From: Algibacter amylolyticus | GTDB lineage: Bacteria; Bacteroidota; Bacteroidia; Flavobacteriales; Flavobacteriaceae | Direction of reading: 5' to 3' | Assembly: GCF_014202225.1 (NCBI RefSeq) | Contig: NZ_JACHGE010000003.1 | Span: forward strand, 294,997 to 335,024 | Length of the DNA: 40,028 nucleotides | Shown here: positions 1 through 9,500 of the stretch, one piece after another | Position numbering within the stretch: position 1 is the stretch's first letter | Layout: every line of letters begins with the position of its first letter | Notes under the pieces: generated by a model | Seen by the model: only the letters and a program-made list of their open reading frames with translations | Told to the model about the DNA's origin: nothing | Database searches by the model: none | Made by a program: the position numbers and the translations under genes

Positions 1-360
1 AGTAGCACCGTTACTCCATGCGTAAGTATAAGGTGCAGTTCCTCCAGTTGCAGCAGCAGTAGCCTCACCATCAGCAGCACCATTACATGAAATTTGTGAA
101 CCATTATAACTAGATGTAACTGCGGAACTTGCTACTAATACAGTTGGCTCTACAATAGTAACCGAAGTATCAGAAGTACATCCATTAGCATCAGTAACTG
201 TTACATTATAAGTTCCAGCGGTAACACCTGTAATTGTAGCGGTAGTAGCACCGTTACTCCATGTGTAAGTATGAGGAGTAGTTCCTCCAGTTGCAGTAAC
301 TGTTGCACTACCATTAGGAACAGCATTACAAGTTACATTAGTTTGCGATGCTATAGATGC
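1..360 (-). repeat. SprB-type protein repeats (at least two)
   Basis: Two copies of a motif reading roughly CN(G/A)..(D/N)G.AT(A/V)..TGGT(A/T)P.TY.WSNGAT are encoded, with an intervening GTYNVTVTDANGCTSDTSVT segment. This is the signature of SprB repeats known from Flavobacterium gliding adhesins. The array continues beyond the window start. Confidence 0.8.
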
Positions 361-2574
361 AGATAAAGCAGTTATTTTAACTGAAACATTTGAACTATTA
401 GGACAAGCTCCCGTAGTAGTATATGAAACTGTATATGTATTTGGTATTGAAGCTGAAAGATCAATTTCACCTGTAGTAACATTAATAGATAGTCCTGCGG
501 TAGAAGAGAATGTTCCGCCAGCTACTCCTGTAATAGTAGGTGTAGGATCAGTGCCATCAGCACAGTATACAGCAGCAGCATAACTAAATGAAGCATCGTC
601 TAAAGCATTAATAGTTACAGAAACACTTGAACTATTAGGACAAGCTCCCGTAGTAGTATATGTAACTGAGTATGTTCCAGGTGTGGAGGGCGAAAGATCA
701 ATTACACCAGTAGTAGCATTAATAGATAGTCCTGAGGTAGAAGAGAATGTTCCACCTGCTAAACCCGTAATGGTAGGTATAGGATTTGTATCACTAGAAC
801 AATATGTAGCAGCGCCATAACTAAATGAAGCGTCGTCCAAAGCGTTTATAGTAATACTAACTTGAGACGTATTTGGACAGGTTCCTGTTGTTGTATATGT
901 AACGTTATAGGTATTAGGTACTGAAGCCGAAAGATCAATTTCACCTGTTGAGCCATTAATAGACAATCCAGCTGTAGAGTCAAATGTTCCACCCGCTAGT
1001 CCCGTAATAGTAGGTGTAGGATCAGCGCCATCTGCACAATATGTAGCAGCACTATAACTAAATGAAGCATCGTCCAAAGCGTTTATAGTAATACTAACTT
1101 GAGACGTATTTGGACAGGTTCCTGTTGTTGTATAATTAACGTTATAGGTATTAGGTACTGAAGTTGAAAGATCAATTTCACCTGTTGAGCCATTAATAGA
1201 CAATCCAGCTGTAGAGTCAAATGTTCCACCCGCTAGTCCCGTAATAGTAGGTGTAGGGTCAGAACTATCTGCACAATAAGTTGCAGCAGCGTAACTAAAA
1301 GAAGCGTCATCTGAAGCATTTATTGTGATAGAAGCCGTTTCTGTTCCATTACATAAACCATTAGTGGTATAAGAGACCGTATAGGTGTTAGGTGTTGAAG
1401 CTGAAACATCAATTTTACCCGTAGTAGGATTTATAGATAAGCCTCCTCCTGATGAAGAAAAAGTTCCGCCAGAAACCCCTGTTACAGTAGGTGTTGGATC
1501 TAATCCGTCAACACAATAAGCAGAGGCGCTATAACTAAAAGAAGCATCTTCTCTAGGAGTAGTATTTATGGTTACGGTTCCGCATGTACCAGGTGTAACA
1601 CATCCACCTTCTCCTCGAACATAATATGTTGTACTTGGAGGTGTTGGTGTTACAATAACGCTTGACCCTGTGGTTATAGCAACTAAAGTGCCTCCACATG
1701 ACCCCGTATAAACACGCCATTCTGTTGCATCATTTTTGTTTCCAGAAATACTTAATAAAGCACTATTTCCATCACAAATAATTGGTGGTGCAGATGTAAC
1801 TGTAGGTATGTCTGGTGCAGTACAAGGGGGAATAATAGTAAATCTAGTTGGAGGTAAGCCAAAAGCAACGTCATTATTAAATTCCCAATTAGATGAATTC
1901 ATGATATCCGCTAAAATAGTTGCTTTAACACCCGTATGATTGGCTGTAGGTTTATAGCGTGCATTATCGACTTCTGTTTGAGAACCACCAAAAGGAAACA
2001 AACCAACAGCGTCTGCACCATTTGTTAAAGTACTAGGCAATAAAGTGTTTGATGTGCTCGTACTTGTTTGCCAAGCATTTCCTGAAGTTCCAGGCACACC
2101 AGAATTAGCACTAATTCCTGCAATAAAATTAGCAACCGAAGGCGATCCTTGTGAACCTTGGTGAATAAATAAATTATCGCCTGAAGTTCCTAGCATATTA
2201 ATAGGGATGTTTGCTCCAACAGATACTATAGAGCCCAAAACACTGCCTCCCGAAAATGTTAAAACGTTTGAAGATGTATTATAAGACACTTCCTCTCCAG
2301 CAGGAATTAGAGAGTTTGCCGTAAATTTTAATTCAGACTCGGCCATTAATAAACTATTTCCATTCCAAGCTTCATCAGTAATATAAAATTCTGTACCAGC
2401 TTGTAAAGGAACTAAGACCACAAAAGAAAAAGATTCATCATCCATTTGTATTCTGGTGAAAGCTATATCTCCTTTTGTTAACGTCGTTTGAGAAAACAAA
2501 GGCGCGTTTGTTATTAGTAATGCTAAAAATAACAAGGTTATTTTCAAATATTTTAGCGTGTAATTATTTTTCAT
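1..2574 (-). CDS. SprB-repeat / Ig-like-repeat secreted surface protein, C-terminus beyond window
   Basis: The frame is open from an ATG at 2574 to the window edge (858 codons), so the C-terminus is missing. An N-terminal signal peptide ends near residue 29 (hydrophobic stretch, then SQ). It is followed by a domain of about 200 residues beginning GDIAFTRIQMDDESFSFV, which resembles an N-terminal domain common in secreted Flavobacteriia proteins. After that come an Ig/PKD-like segment, five 79-residue repeats, and at least two SprB-type repeats (CNG..DG.A....GGT.PYTY.WSNGAT). SprB repeats occur in gliding adhesins and other T9SS-exported surface proteins, so an exported, cell-surface or adhesive role is inferred. 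A T9SS C-terminal sorting domain would lie outside the window. The gene starts 22 bp after the tail-collar gene and is probably co-transcribed with it. Confidence 0.85.
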   Translation of the reverse strand, partial: MKNNYTLKYLKITLLFLALLITNAPLFSQTTLTKGDIAFTRIQMDDESFSFVVLVPLQAGTEFYITDEAWNGNSLLMAESELKFTANSLIPAGEEVSYNTSSNVLTFSGGSVLGSIVSVGANIPINMLGTSGDNLFIHQGSQGSPSVANFIAGISANSGVPGTSGNAWQTSTSTSNTLLPSTLTNGADAVGLFPFGGSQTEVDNARYKPTANHTGVKATILADIMNSSNWEFNNDVAFGLPPTRFTIIPPCTAPDIPTVTSAPPIICDGNSALLSISGNKNDATEWRVYTGSCGGTLVAITTGSSVIVTPTPPSTTYYVRGEGGCVTPGTCGTVTINTTPREDASFSYSASAYCVDGLDPTPTVTGVSGGTFSSSGGGLSINPTTGKIDVSASTPNTYTVSYTTNGLCNGTETASITINASDDASFSYAAATYCADSSDPTPTITGLAGGTFDSTAGLSINGSTGEIDLSTSVPNTYNVNYTTTGTCPNTSQVSITINALDDASFSYSAATYCADGADPTPTITGLAGGTFDSTAGLSINGSTGEIDLSASVPNTYNVTYTTTGTCPNTSQVSITINALDDASFSYGAATYCSSDTNPIPTITGLAGGTFSSTSGLSINATTGVIDLSPSTPGTYSVTYTTTGACPNSSSVSVTINALDDASFSYAAAVYCADGTDPTPTITGVAGGTFSSTAGLSINVTTGEIDLSASIPNTYTVSYTTTGACPNSSNVSVKITALSASIASQTNVTCNAVPNGSATVTATGGTTPHTYTWSNGATTATITGVTAGTYNVTVTDANGCTSDTSVTIVEPTVLVASSAVTSSYNGSQISCNGAADGEATAAATGGTAPYTYAWSNGAT
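368..1552 (-). repeat. Five tandem 237-bp (79-codon) repeats inside the surface-protein gene
   Basis: The start of each unit recurs at 368, 605, 842, 1079 and 1316, exactly 237 bp apart, which keeps the reading frame. The units at 842 and 1079 are nearly identical at the DNA level over most of their length, while the outer ones have diverged. Each unit encodes an Ig-like module with motifs such as DASFSY, YC.D and GGTF. Recent duplication or gene conversion in the middle of the array is inferred. Confidence 0.9.
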
Positions 2575-2596
2575 GTTTAAATGTTTTTTTTATTGG

Positions 2597-3256
2597 TTAG
2601 CTTCTAGAAGGGAATATACCTTTAGTACAGATTATATAATTAATACCTAAATAAGGATTTCTAATATTAAAAGGTTGCTGACTTCCTCTATTGAAAATAT
2701 TAACACTTCCTTGAACATTACCTGTTCCATTTGATAGGTTAGTATCAGGAGTATCACTACTATATAGCCTATTAGCCCCTCCAATGTTAGGTATTGCAAG
2801 ACTATTATTTGTGGGGTCATCAGAGTTTGCTTCTTCTGCTACTGCTGGCATTGTTGAAATACCAGATGTTTGCGTAAAGGTACCTGCGTGGTTATGAATT
2901 GGCATATTTAAAATGGTTAAAATAGCATCTTCACTGCCACTTTGACTTCCTTCTCTTATGTTAGATAGTCCAGGGCCAGCGCCAGCACCAACAGCTGTTC
3001 TACTACGTAAATCTGTTAAAGCAAATGTGGTTCTACCACCACCACCATAGGTTGTTCCTATAATAGAGAATAAAGCGGTGTTTGATGCTATTGAAAGTAA
3101 CTGTCCCTGACAAAAAGCCCAGTTTCTGGGAACAAAACTACCTGCAAACATTTTTACTTCTCCTATAAAGCCTTCTTGTGCTTTACTTTTCATAGAAGTC
3201 AATAAGCAAAACATGAGTAATCCCATGATTTTAATTTTTAATTTCATAATTTTCAT
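2597..3256 (-). CDS. Secreted phage-tail-collar-domain protein (microcystin-dependent-protein-like)
   Basis: This 219-residue protein begins with a signal peptide (hydrophobic residues about 8-20, cleavage after SKAQ). The tail-collar fold follows at once: GEVKMFAGSFVPRNWAFCQG, then NTALFSIIGTTYGGGG and LPDLR-like LTDLRSRTAVG. The C-terminal end, NPYLGINYIICTKGIFPSR, is also typical of the family. Such proteins are common in Bacteroidota as stand-alone secreted proteins; their function is unknown, and this is not evidence of a prophage. It lies 22 bp upstream of the SprB-repeat gene in the same direction. A second ATG at 3247 (MKLKIKIMGLL) is an equally plausible start that would still leave a signal peptide. 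Confidence 0.85.
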   Translation of the reverse strand: MKIMKLKIKIMGLLMFCLLTSMKSKAQEGFIGEVKMFAGSFVPRNWAFCQGQLLSIASNTALFSIIGTTYGGGGRTTFALTDLRSRTAVGAGAGPGLSNIREGSQSGSEDAILTILNMPIHNHAGTFTQTSGISTMPAVAEEANSDDPTNNSLAIPNIGGANRLYSSDTPDTNLSNGTGNVQGSVNIFNRGSQQPFNIRNPYLGINYIICTKGIFPSRS

Positions 3257-3638
3257 TTGGTTTTAAGGTTAGGTTTTATACTCCAAACTTAAATAAACGA
3301 ATCGAAATAAAATAGAAAGAACTTAATATCTTACAATAATTTACGCTTTTTGTCTGTAAAAAATGCATTTTGTCGGATATTTATGATTTGAAATGCTAAA
3401 ATGTAGAAAATAGAATAAAAAGACCTACGATTAGAAATTTAATCCCTGCGCTTTTTCAACATTATATTAAATTGAGTATTAATCTTTAAATTTGGATATA
3501 ATAAAAATGTAGAAGATTAAATTTTATATCAAAAAACTTCTACTATTATAATTTCTAAAATACGTTATTGCAGGAAAAATATTTAAGGTTGTGGCTTACT
3601 TATAACCTCTATCTTTAACTAATGGACATTAATTAATA
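3257..3638. other. Intergenic region, no gene recognised
   Basis: About 380 very AT-rich bases between the tail-collar start and the MscS stop. Apart from the -10 box near 3284 and a weak 7-bp inverted repeat with a 21-base loop (3509-3515 with 3537-3543), I see no RNA gene or coding potential. Confidence 0.6.
3284..3291 (-). promoter_or_regulatory. Probable -10 box of the tail-collar/SprB-repeat transcript
   Basis: The minus strand reads TAAGTTTG, matching the Bacteroidota -10 consensus TAnnTTTG, 27 bp upstream of the ATG at 3256. A clear TTTG -33 box is not seen at the expected distance. Confidence 0.45.
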
Positions 3639-4883
3639 TTACTTAGTAAAACTTCCAGTACTTGGTAACTCAAAAATCTCCAAATGGAAATAGGGAAGTG
3701 CGGCAATAAGATGATCGAAAATATCCGACATAATATATTCGTAATTTTCCCAACGTTTATCGCTACTAAAAGCATAAATTTCTAACGGAATACCTTGTGT
3801 TGTAGGTGCTAATTGACGCGCCATAATCATCATGTCCTTGTTAATGGCTGAATGATTTTTTAAGTAGGCATCTATATATTTTCTAAAAAGCCCAAGGTTG
3901 GTAAGGTTTCTTCCGTTTAATAAAAGTGTTTTATCAATATTATGACTGTCGTTATAATCTGAAATATCCTTCTGTCTAGTTTCAATATAAGATGAAATAA
4001 GCTGAATACCTTTTAATGCTTCAACCTCATTATCTGTTAAGTATTTTACACCATCTTGCTTGATATAGAGTGCTCTTTTAATACGTCGGCCTTCAGAGCT
4101 TGTCATACCTCGCCAATTCTTAAAGGAATCGGAAATTAAAGCATAAGTTGGAATCGTAGTAATGGTTTTGTCGAAATTTTGAACTTTTACGGTTGCCAAA
4201 GTAATTTCGGTTACATCGCCGTCGGCTCCATATTTCTCGAAAGTTATCCAATCGCCAATACGCACCATATCGTTAATAGACACTTGTATACTAGCTACAA
4301 AGCCCATTATAGTATCTTTAAAAACCAATATGATAACTGCCGAAATAGCTCCAAGTCCCGTAACAAATGATAAAAACGGAATGCCTGTAATTATGGCTAT
4401 GGCCGACATAAAACCGCCCAACCAAGCAAAAATCATGAACACCTGAATATAGCTAGCTATAGGTTTATCTTTTAAACTCGGTAAGGTTTTAAAGAAATCT
4501 TTTAAGGTGTGTAGAATGCTTCTAACAATCCAAAGGGTTAAAATGATACCAAATACTTGTAGGCCTTTTTCAAAAGTAGTTTCGAACGCCGGAAAATCAT
4601 AAAATACAATAGGAAAAAACTTTAAAGCAATAAGTAAAGGAATAATATGTGCTACATTTCTAGGTACTTTATTTTTAACTAAAAGATCGTCGAAATTAGA
4701 TTTTGAAACCGTAGCGAACTTTACAAAGGCCTGCACTAAAAGCTTTCGGGTAATATAATCGACAACAAACACCACAATTAACAAGGCTATTAATAGACCT
4801 AGCATGTTTAGGTATTTGGCAGTGGTTTCGGAAAAATCTGCTGATATTAAATAGTCATATAACCAATGTTTGTAACTAATCAT
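3639..4883 (-). CDS. MscS-family mechanosensitive ion channel (YbdG-like)
   Basis: A 414-residue membrane protein with several N-terminal helices (about 25-45, 75-95, 105-125, 145-165). The MscS core pore helix and beta domain follow: LSFVTGLGAISAVIILVFKD, then IQVSINDMVRIGDWI, VTEITLATVKVQNFDKTITTIP and the SFKNWRGM segment. The long C-terminal cytoplasmic part matches the YbdG/MscM-type subgroup rather than small MscS. It would open under membrane tension during hypo-osmotic shock and release solutes. The ATG at 4883 is chosen over a TTG at 4889. It overlaps the stop of the DUF3817 gene by 8 bp (ATGATTAG), implying translational coupling. Confidence 0.9.
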   Translation of the reverse strand: MISYKHWLYDYLISADFSETTAKYLNMLGLLIALLIVVFVVDYITRKLLVQAFVKFATVSKSNFDDLLVKNKVPRNVAHIIPLLIALKFFPIVFYDFPAFETTFEKGLQVFGIILTLWIVRSILHTLKDFFKTLPSLKDKPIASYIQVFMIFAWLGGFMSAIAIITGIPFLSFVTGLGAISAVIILVFKDTIMGFVASIQVSINDMVRIGDWITFEKYGADGDVTEITLATVKVQNFDKTITTIPTYALISDSFKNWRGMTSSEGRRIKRALYIKQDGVKYLTDNEVEALKGIQLISSYIETRQKDISDYNDSHNIDKTLLLNGRNLTNLGLFRKYIDAYLKNHSAINKDMMIMARQLAPTTQGIPLEIYAFSSDKRWENYEYIMSDIFDHLIAALPYFHLEIFELPSTGSFTK

Positions 4884-5172
4884 TAACAACTGGTTTTAAA
4901 TATTTTTTTTCGATATAAAATGTACCAAAAGGAATTACAGAAGCTATAAGTACAATAAATAAGGTTTTAGTATTCCATTTCATATCTTTCATTAATAAAA
5001 AGGCCAAAACAACATACAGCATAAATAATACGCCATGTGGCATACCTAATAGCTTAACGTATTCTGGATTGCCTGAAATATATTTAATAGGAGTAGCTAT
5101 AAATAACAATAAAAGATAGGATACACCTTCTAGTAAAGCTACAATTCTGAAAATATTTAAAAATGAAAACAT
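4876..5172 (-). CDS. DUF3817 small integral membrane protein
   Basis: A 98-residue protein with three hydrophobic segments (about 5-27, 43-63, 70-86). Its N-terminal signature FRIVALLEGVSYLLLLFIA and the PHGVLFMLYV segment are typical of DUF3817. The function is unknown. It is coupled to the downstream mechanosensitive channel by an 8-bp overlap, so the two are expected in one transcript. Confidence 0.85.
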   Translation of the reverse strand: MFSFLNIFRIVALLEGVSYLLLLFIATPIKYISGNPEYVKLLGMPHGVLFMLYVVLAFLLMKDMKWNTKTLFIVLIASVIPFGTFYIEKKYLKPVVND

Positions 5173-5264
5173 AGTATAAATTTATAGTGTAAAAATAGAT
5201 AGAAAAAGTATAGTTTTTGCCCTAAAAACCGTTAATATTCAAGACTTTTTTAGCGTATTAAAAA

Positions 5265-5882
5265 CTAAAATACATTAAAAATAATAAGACCGTAAATAGC
5301 AAAACGCACAAACCTTAAAGCCCCATACATCATCACATTTCTAAAAGGGAACTCTATAATTCCGGCGGCTAAACAAGCAATAGAAAAGGGTAGTGGCAAT
5401 ACGGCTCCAACCATAATTAAAAATCCACCCCATTTTTTGGAGTTTTTTAATTGCTTTTCCAATTTAGTTTCTAGGTAATTATGTACCGATGGCATTTTTG
5501 TTATGGAGCGTCCCATCCAATACGATACTAAACCACCACTGTATGAAAAAATAGCGAGTAGCGATAAATATAACCACGGACTGTACATTTTACCTGCCCA
5601 AGCAATAAAAATTTCTGGTGGTACAAGACCTAAAAGCGTTTCTGAAACAAAAAAGAAACTTAATACACCGTAAGCCGGAAGAATTTCGGTAAGACGTACT
5701 AAAGCTTCGTTAATATCAAAAAAATGATTTAACGCATATATAGCAATCACAATAACCACAATATATGGAAACGATTTTTTTACTGCATCCCAAACAAACG
5801 TGTAAAACCCTGTATATTTATAATACTGGTGCAGCAACTGTAGTCGCGATTTTTGAGTTTTATCTTTTGGTTCCGGTTTCAT
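5265..5882 (-). CDS. VTT-domain (DedA/SNARE-associated-like) membrane protein
   Basis: This 205-residue protein carries the VTT/DedA-like core: FFVSETLLGLVPPEIFIAWA, a glycine-rich re-entrant stretch, then GGLVSYWMGR and GAVLPLPFSIACLAAGI. DedA/VTT proteins act in membrane lipid translocation and envelope homeostasis; the substrate here is not deducible. The N-terminal 25 residues are basic and probably cytoplasmic. It lies 92 bp upstream of DUF3817 in the same direction. Confidence 0.8.
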   Translation of the reverse strand: MKPEPKDKTQKSRLQLLHQYYKYTGFYTFVWDAVKKSFPYIVVIVIAIYALNHFFDINEALVRLTEILPAYGVLSFFFVSETLLGLVPPEIFIAWAGKMYSPWLYLSLLAIFSYSGGLVSYWMGRSITKMPSVHNYLETKLEKQLKNSKKWGGFLIMVGAVLPLPFSIACLAAGIIEFPFRNVMMYGALRFVRFAIYGLIIFNVF

Positions 5883-6145
5883 GCTTACTATAAATAAAGG
5901 GACTGCAAATATAATACTAGATTTAGTATTAAAATGTATAAATATTTGACTTTAGAAGAAATTTAACATGATTTTAGGGTTATTTAATTCAAGCTGAGAT
6001 TTATAGCGCTAAATTTCATGTAAAAAACGCTAAAAATTCATAAAGCATATTTTTATGTGGGTAATAATTTTGACTATTATGACCAATAATGACCAATGGT
6101 TTTTGTGTAAATTATCCTATATTGCAGTAATCAATTTATAAAAGC

Positions 6146-6562
6146 GTGCAAGAATTTTTCATCAATTTAAAGCGTTTAGGCAAAAAGAAAATCTATACCG
6201 AAACCATACAATTAGACTTTAAAATCAATGATTTAAAGGATTTACTTGTGGCTTGTGTATCTAGTAAAATAAAAGACTATAATTCTAAACGAGAAAACAA
6301 TCAACTTCTTTCTTTTTTAACACCTTCACAAATTCAAGAGCAATCGGAAACTGGTAAAATAGGTTTTGGTGATATTGCTAATTATAACTTAGCCGATGAA
6401 CAGGCAAGTATTGAAACAGCAATTCAAGCTTATAAAGATGGTATGTTTCTAGTGTTTATAAATGATGAAGAAATAACCGATTTAAACGAGAATATTTCCC
6501 TTACTCCAGATACTAATATTACCTTTTTAAGAATGACTTTCTTAACAGGAACGTATTGGTAA
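6146..6562 (+). CDS. Small conserved-looking protein paired with the DUF4132 gene
   Basis: A 138-residue protein not assigned to a named family. It is soluble, with a helical N-terminal half and a beta-rich C-terminus ending FLRMTFLTGTYW. That ending loosely resembles the last strand of small beta-grasp-like modules, but this is a guess. The only sensible start is the GTG at 6146, because an in-frame stop lies at 6128 and the first internal ATG is far downstream. The DUF4132 gene begins 15 bp after its stop, so the two form an operon and the small protein is a likely partner. A TAATTTTG -10-like sequence lies at 6065-6072. Confidence 0.7.
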   Translation: MQEFFINLKRLGKKKIYTETIQLDFKINDLKDLLVACVSSKIKDYNSKRENNQLLSFLTPSQIQEQSETGKIGFGDIANYNLADEQASIETAIQAYKDGMFLVFINDEEITDLNENISLTPDTNITFLRMTFLTGTYW

Positions 6563-6577
6563 AAATCAAAATTTAGT

Positions 6578-9500
6578 ATGATTAAATTAGAGGATGCCCA
6601 AAAATTTATAGAAAGTAAAAAACCTTCAAAATTAAGTAAGACTGATTTTATTGGTTTTAATAAAAAATACAATGTTTTAGGATTGCTAATTACGCAACTT
6701 TCTAGCAAAACGGAGCAAAGTTACTATTCCAATAACCTAAATATAAAGCCTTATCTAGAGTATTTTGGTAAGGATTTAGCCTTTAACCCTTGGACCAGTA
6801 AAGAAGGATTAAAACTAGCAAAATTACTTTTTGGGAATCATCAAGCAGTTTATATAGCTAGTGTTTGGGATTTAATATTAAAATCGCCTTACCAAACTGG
6901 CTATACAAGACGTTCATTTCGTAGTAAATCATCCGAGGACTATATTGTAAATAGAATCCGTTATTTGCAAAATTTATACAAATCAGGAACGGTAGGGTTT
7001 TCCGGATTAACAATTTTAGAACTCGCGCAATATGATGTGTACGACGAGTATTATTATAAAAACCACGCTTATATATTTGCTGCAGCTTTAAATGATAGCA
7101 CGCAGTCTCAAGCGCTTTATAGTTTAATACAGGATATTTTTATAAGTGAAGACGAGATAGGTGGTGTTACACGAAGTTTAGTTAAAGGTTTGTTACTTAC
7201 TGAAAATCCTGAAAACTGGAAATTAGTCGAAAATTTATTATTAGCAGCCCAACGTCAAGAAGGGTTGCGTCAAACCATATTAGAATCCCTAGACGAAACA
7301 TCTCTAGGAGCCTTAAATCATTTTATAAAAGTGATTTTAGAGCATAATTTAATGCGTTTTAGTAGTGTTGTTAGGGCTGCAGATTCCTGGTTTGGCTTTG
7401 GGTGGGAAGCTCCAAAAACAGCAACCATAAAAAGAGTTTTAGAGTTAAGTCTCTCCTTTTTTGAAAACCCATCGTTAACCAAAAACGCCTTAACAAGTAA
7501 AGATAACTTAGAGGTTTATGTGGCTTTATGGTTTTTAGGGTTAACGGATGTTGATTCTGCAAATCTAGCAGCTATAGACTTAATAAATAACGGCAGTAAA
7601 GAGAAGAAAATATTAGCCTGTATGTTTATTTCGCAAACAGGACGCACCAATCATAAAGTTTTAGATTGGATGAACTCGAATTTTGGTAACGATTTAGAAG
7701 TCGACTTTTGGGTCTTAAATGCAATGCCAGTAAAGCCGAAGCTTAGCGATACATTATTTAATACCATAAAAGCGTATGGAGAAAGTCTGCCACCTAAAGG
7801 AAAATCTATATCAGGGCAAGTATTTTCATGGACCGCATATACCATTAAACCCAATTACTTTTTTGAGTTTTTAGTAAATTATTCTAATGCAGATCAACAA
7901 ATAATTTTAGCTAAAAACTTAAGTGCTATAACTTCCGATGAACGTAGTAATTTCATTAGAAAACTATTTCCAAATCATTATACATGGTCTTATTACAGAG
8001 CAAATAAAAAGAAGCATCCTAAGGTTGACCTAAAAAAATCACCATGGAAAAGAGATGTTATTCATCAAGCTATTAAGGATAGAAATACGGCTGTAATGGC
8101 TACAGGAATTACCTTGTTTGAATCTATAGATTTAAATAATGATGATGTTTTAGTACTTGAAGATTTGTTACAAAGAAAGCACAAAGATTTACGAGAAAAC
8201 ATCATTAAACTGATACTAAAGCAAAAGGAAAATAGGGTGGAAGCTATTACTTCAAACCTTATAGAATCATCGAAAGTAGATCAGCGATTAGCAGCTCTAG
8301 AAATCATGACTGTACTACATGAAAGTAATCGTTTAGTCCCTTTTGTGGATACTCAAATTAACCTGTATTCAGAGCGTCCAAAATTATCGAAAAACGAACA
8401 GGTTTATATTGATAAATTTTCAAAAACCACACAGACTTACAGTTTCGAAAATGGTTTTGGAGCCATTGATTATAATAATTTATCACCTTTAATAACTCCT
8501 CAAATTATTTTTGGTAAGGATAACAAATCGCTGTTATCAAATATCATTTCAAAGCTAACACCTAAAACTAATTTCCTTTTTAGTAATTTAATTGATAACG
8601 AAAAAACAGTACGCGCCATAAATGCGCTTATTGCTTTATTTGAAAAGCACCAAAATCACGAATACGAAGCGCATTATAAAAACGGACATAAAGAAATTGT
8701 TTTATTAGCTAGAAGTATTGCTTATAATAACAAAAACGCACACGATTTAGACAAGGCTAAAGATAAATTACAATACCTTCCTTTGGCAGAGATTTGGCTA
8801 AACTGGTATGAAAACTCTAAATTAAACGATTTCGAAATGTTGGCTGCTATTTATTATTGCGACAACTTTCCTTATATCTATAAAAGTGAAAACTACCTCA
8901 ATTTTACGAAACAATATCTACCTGATTTTAAGGGGTTACGATTGGTAAAAACGCAAAGATGGGATTCCATTAACAAAAAGGTAGCACATTTGCTTCAATT
9001 TCTATTTAACGGTTACGCCGATTTTCCAACCGTACTACAATTTAAAATTGATGTTTTAGAAGATGCTATGGCAAGACTTCCGCAAGATTTAAGATTAAAA
9101 ACTTCTAAAGATCGTTGGAACCAAAAGGTCACAGATTGGACTGATATGATAGAATATCAAATTATGGATTTAAGTGCATTGGCTACAGATTTACATGAAA
9201 TTTCCAATAATACTGCGTTACTAAAACGCTATTGGGATTTAAAAATGTACCTATTTGCTGCTAAATTAACCTTTCCAGATACTCCAAAACATATTAGCGA
9301 GATCGCTAAAACAGATATTAACCCAATGCAACCAAGTTCCCCTCCAGGGTGGATTACAGTAGCATTGTACAAGGCTAATAAAATTAATGATGACGATTTT
9401 AAATATCAATTATTAATAAATACAGATTTACTAAATTTATTAGAAGGCAATACGCATTACAGAAATAAAGAAATTAATATAGACACGATTCCTTCTGGTA

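Noticed and set aside
368-1552. CRISPR or other spacer array
   Set aside because: The 237-bp repeats are fully coding, in frame, and have no short repeat/spacer alternation.
2597-3256. Prophage remnant because of the tail-collar domain
   Set aside because: The protein has a signal peptide and no other phage gene is nearby; such secreted collar proteins are common in Bacteroidota.
3509-3543. Inverted repeat GTAGAAG / CTTCTAC as a terminator
   Set aside because: Only 7 bp with a 21-base AT-rich loop; not distinguishable from chance.
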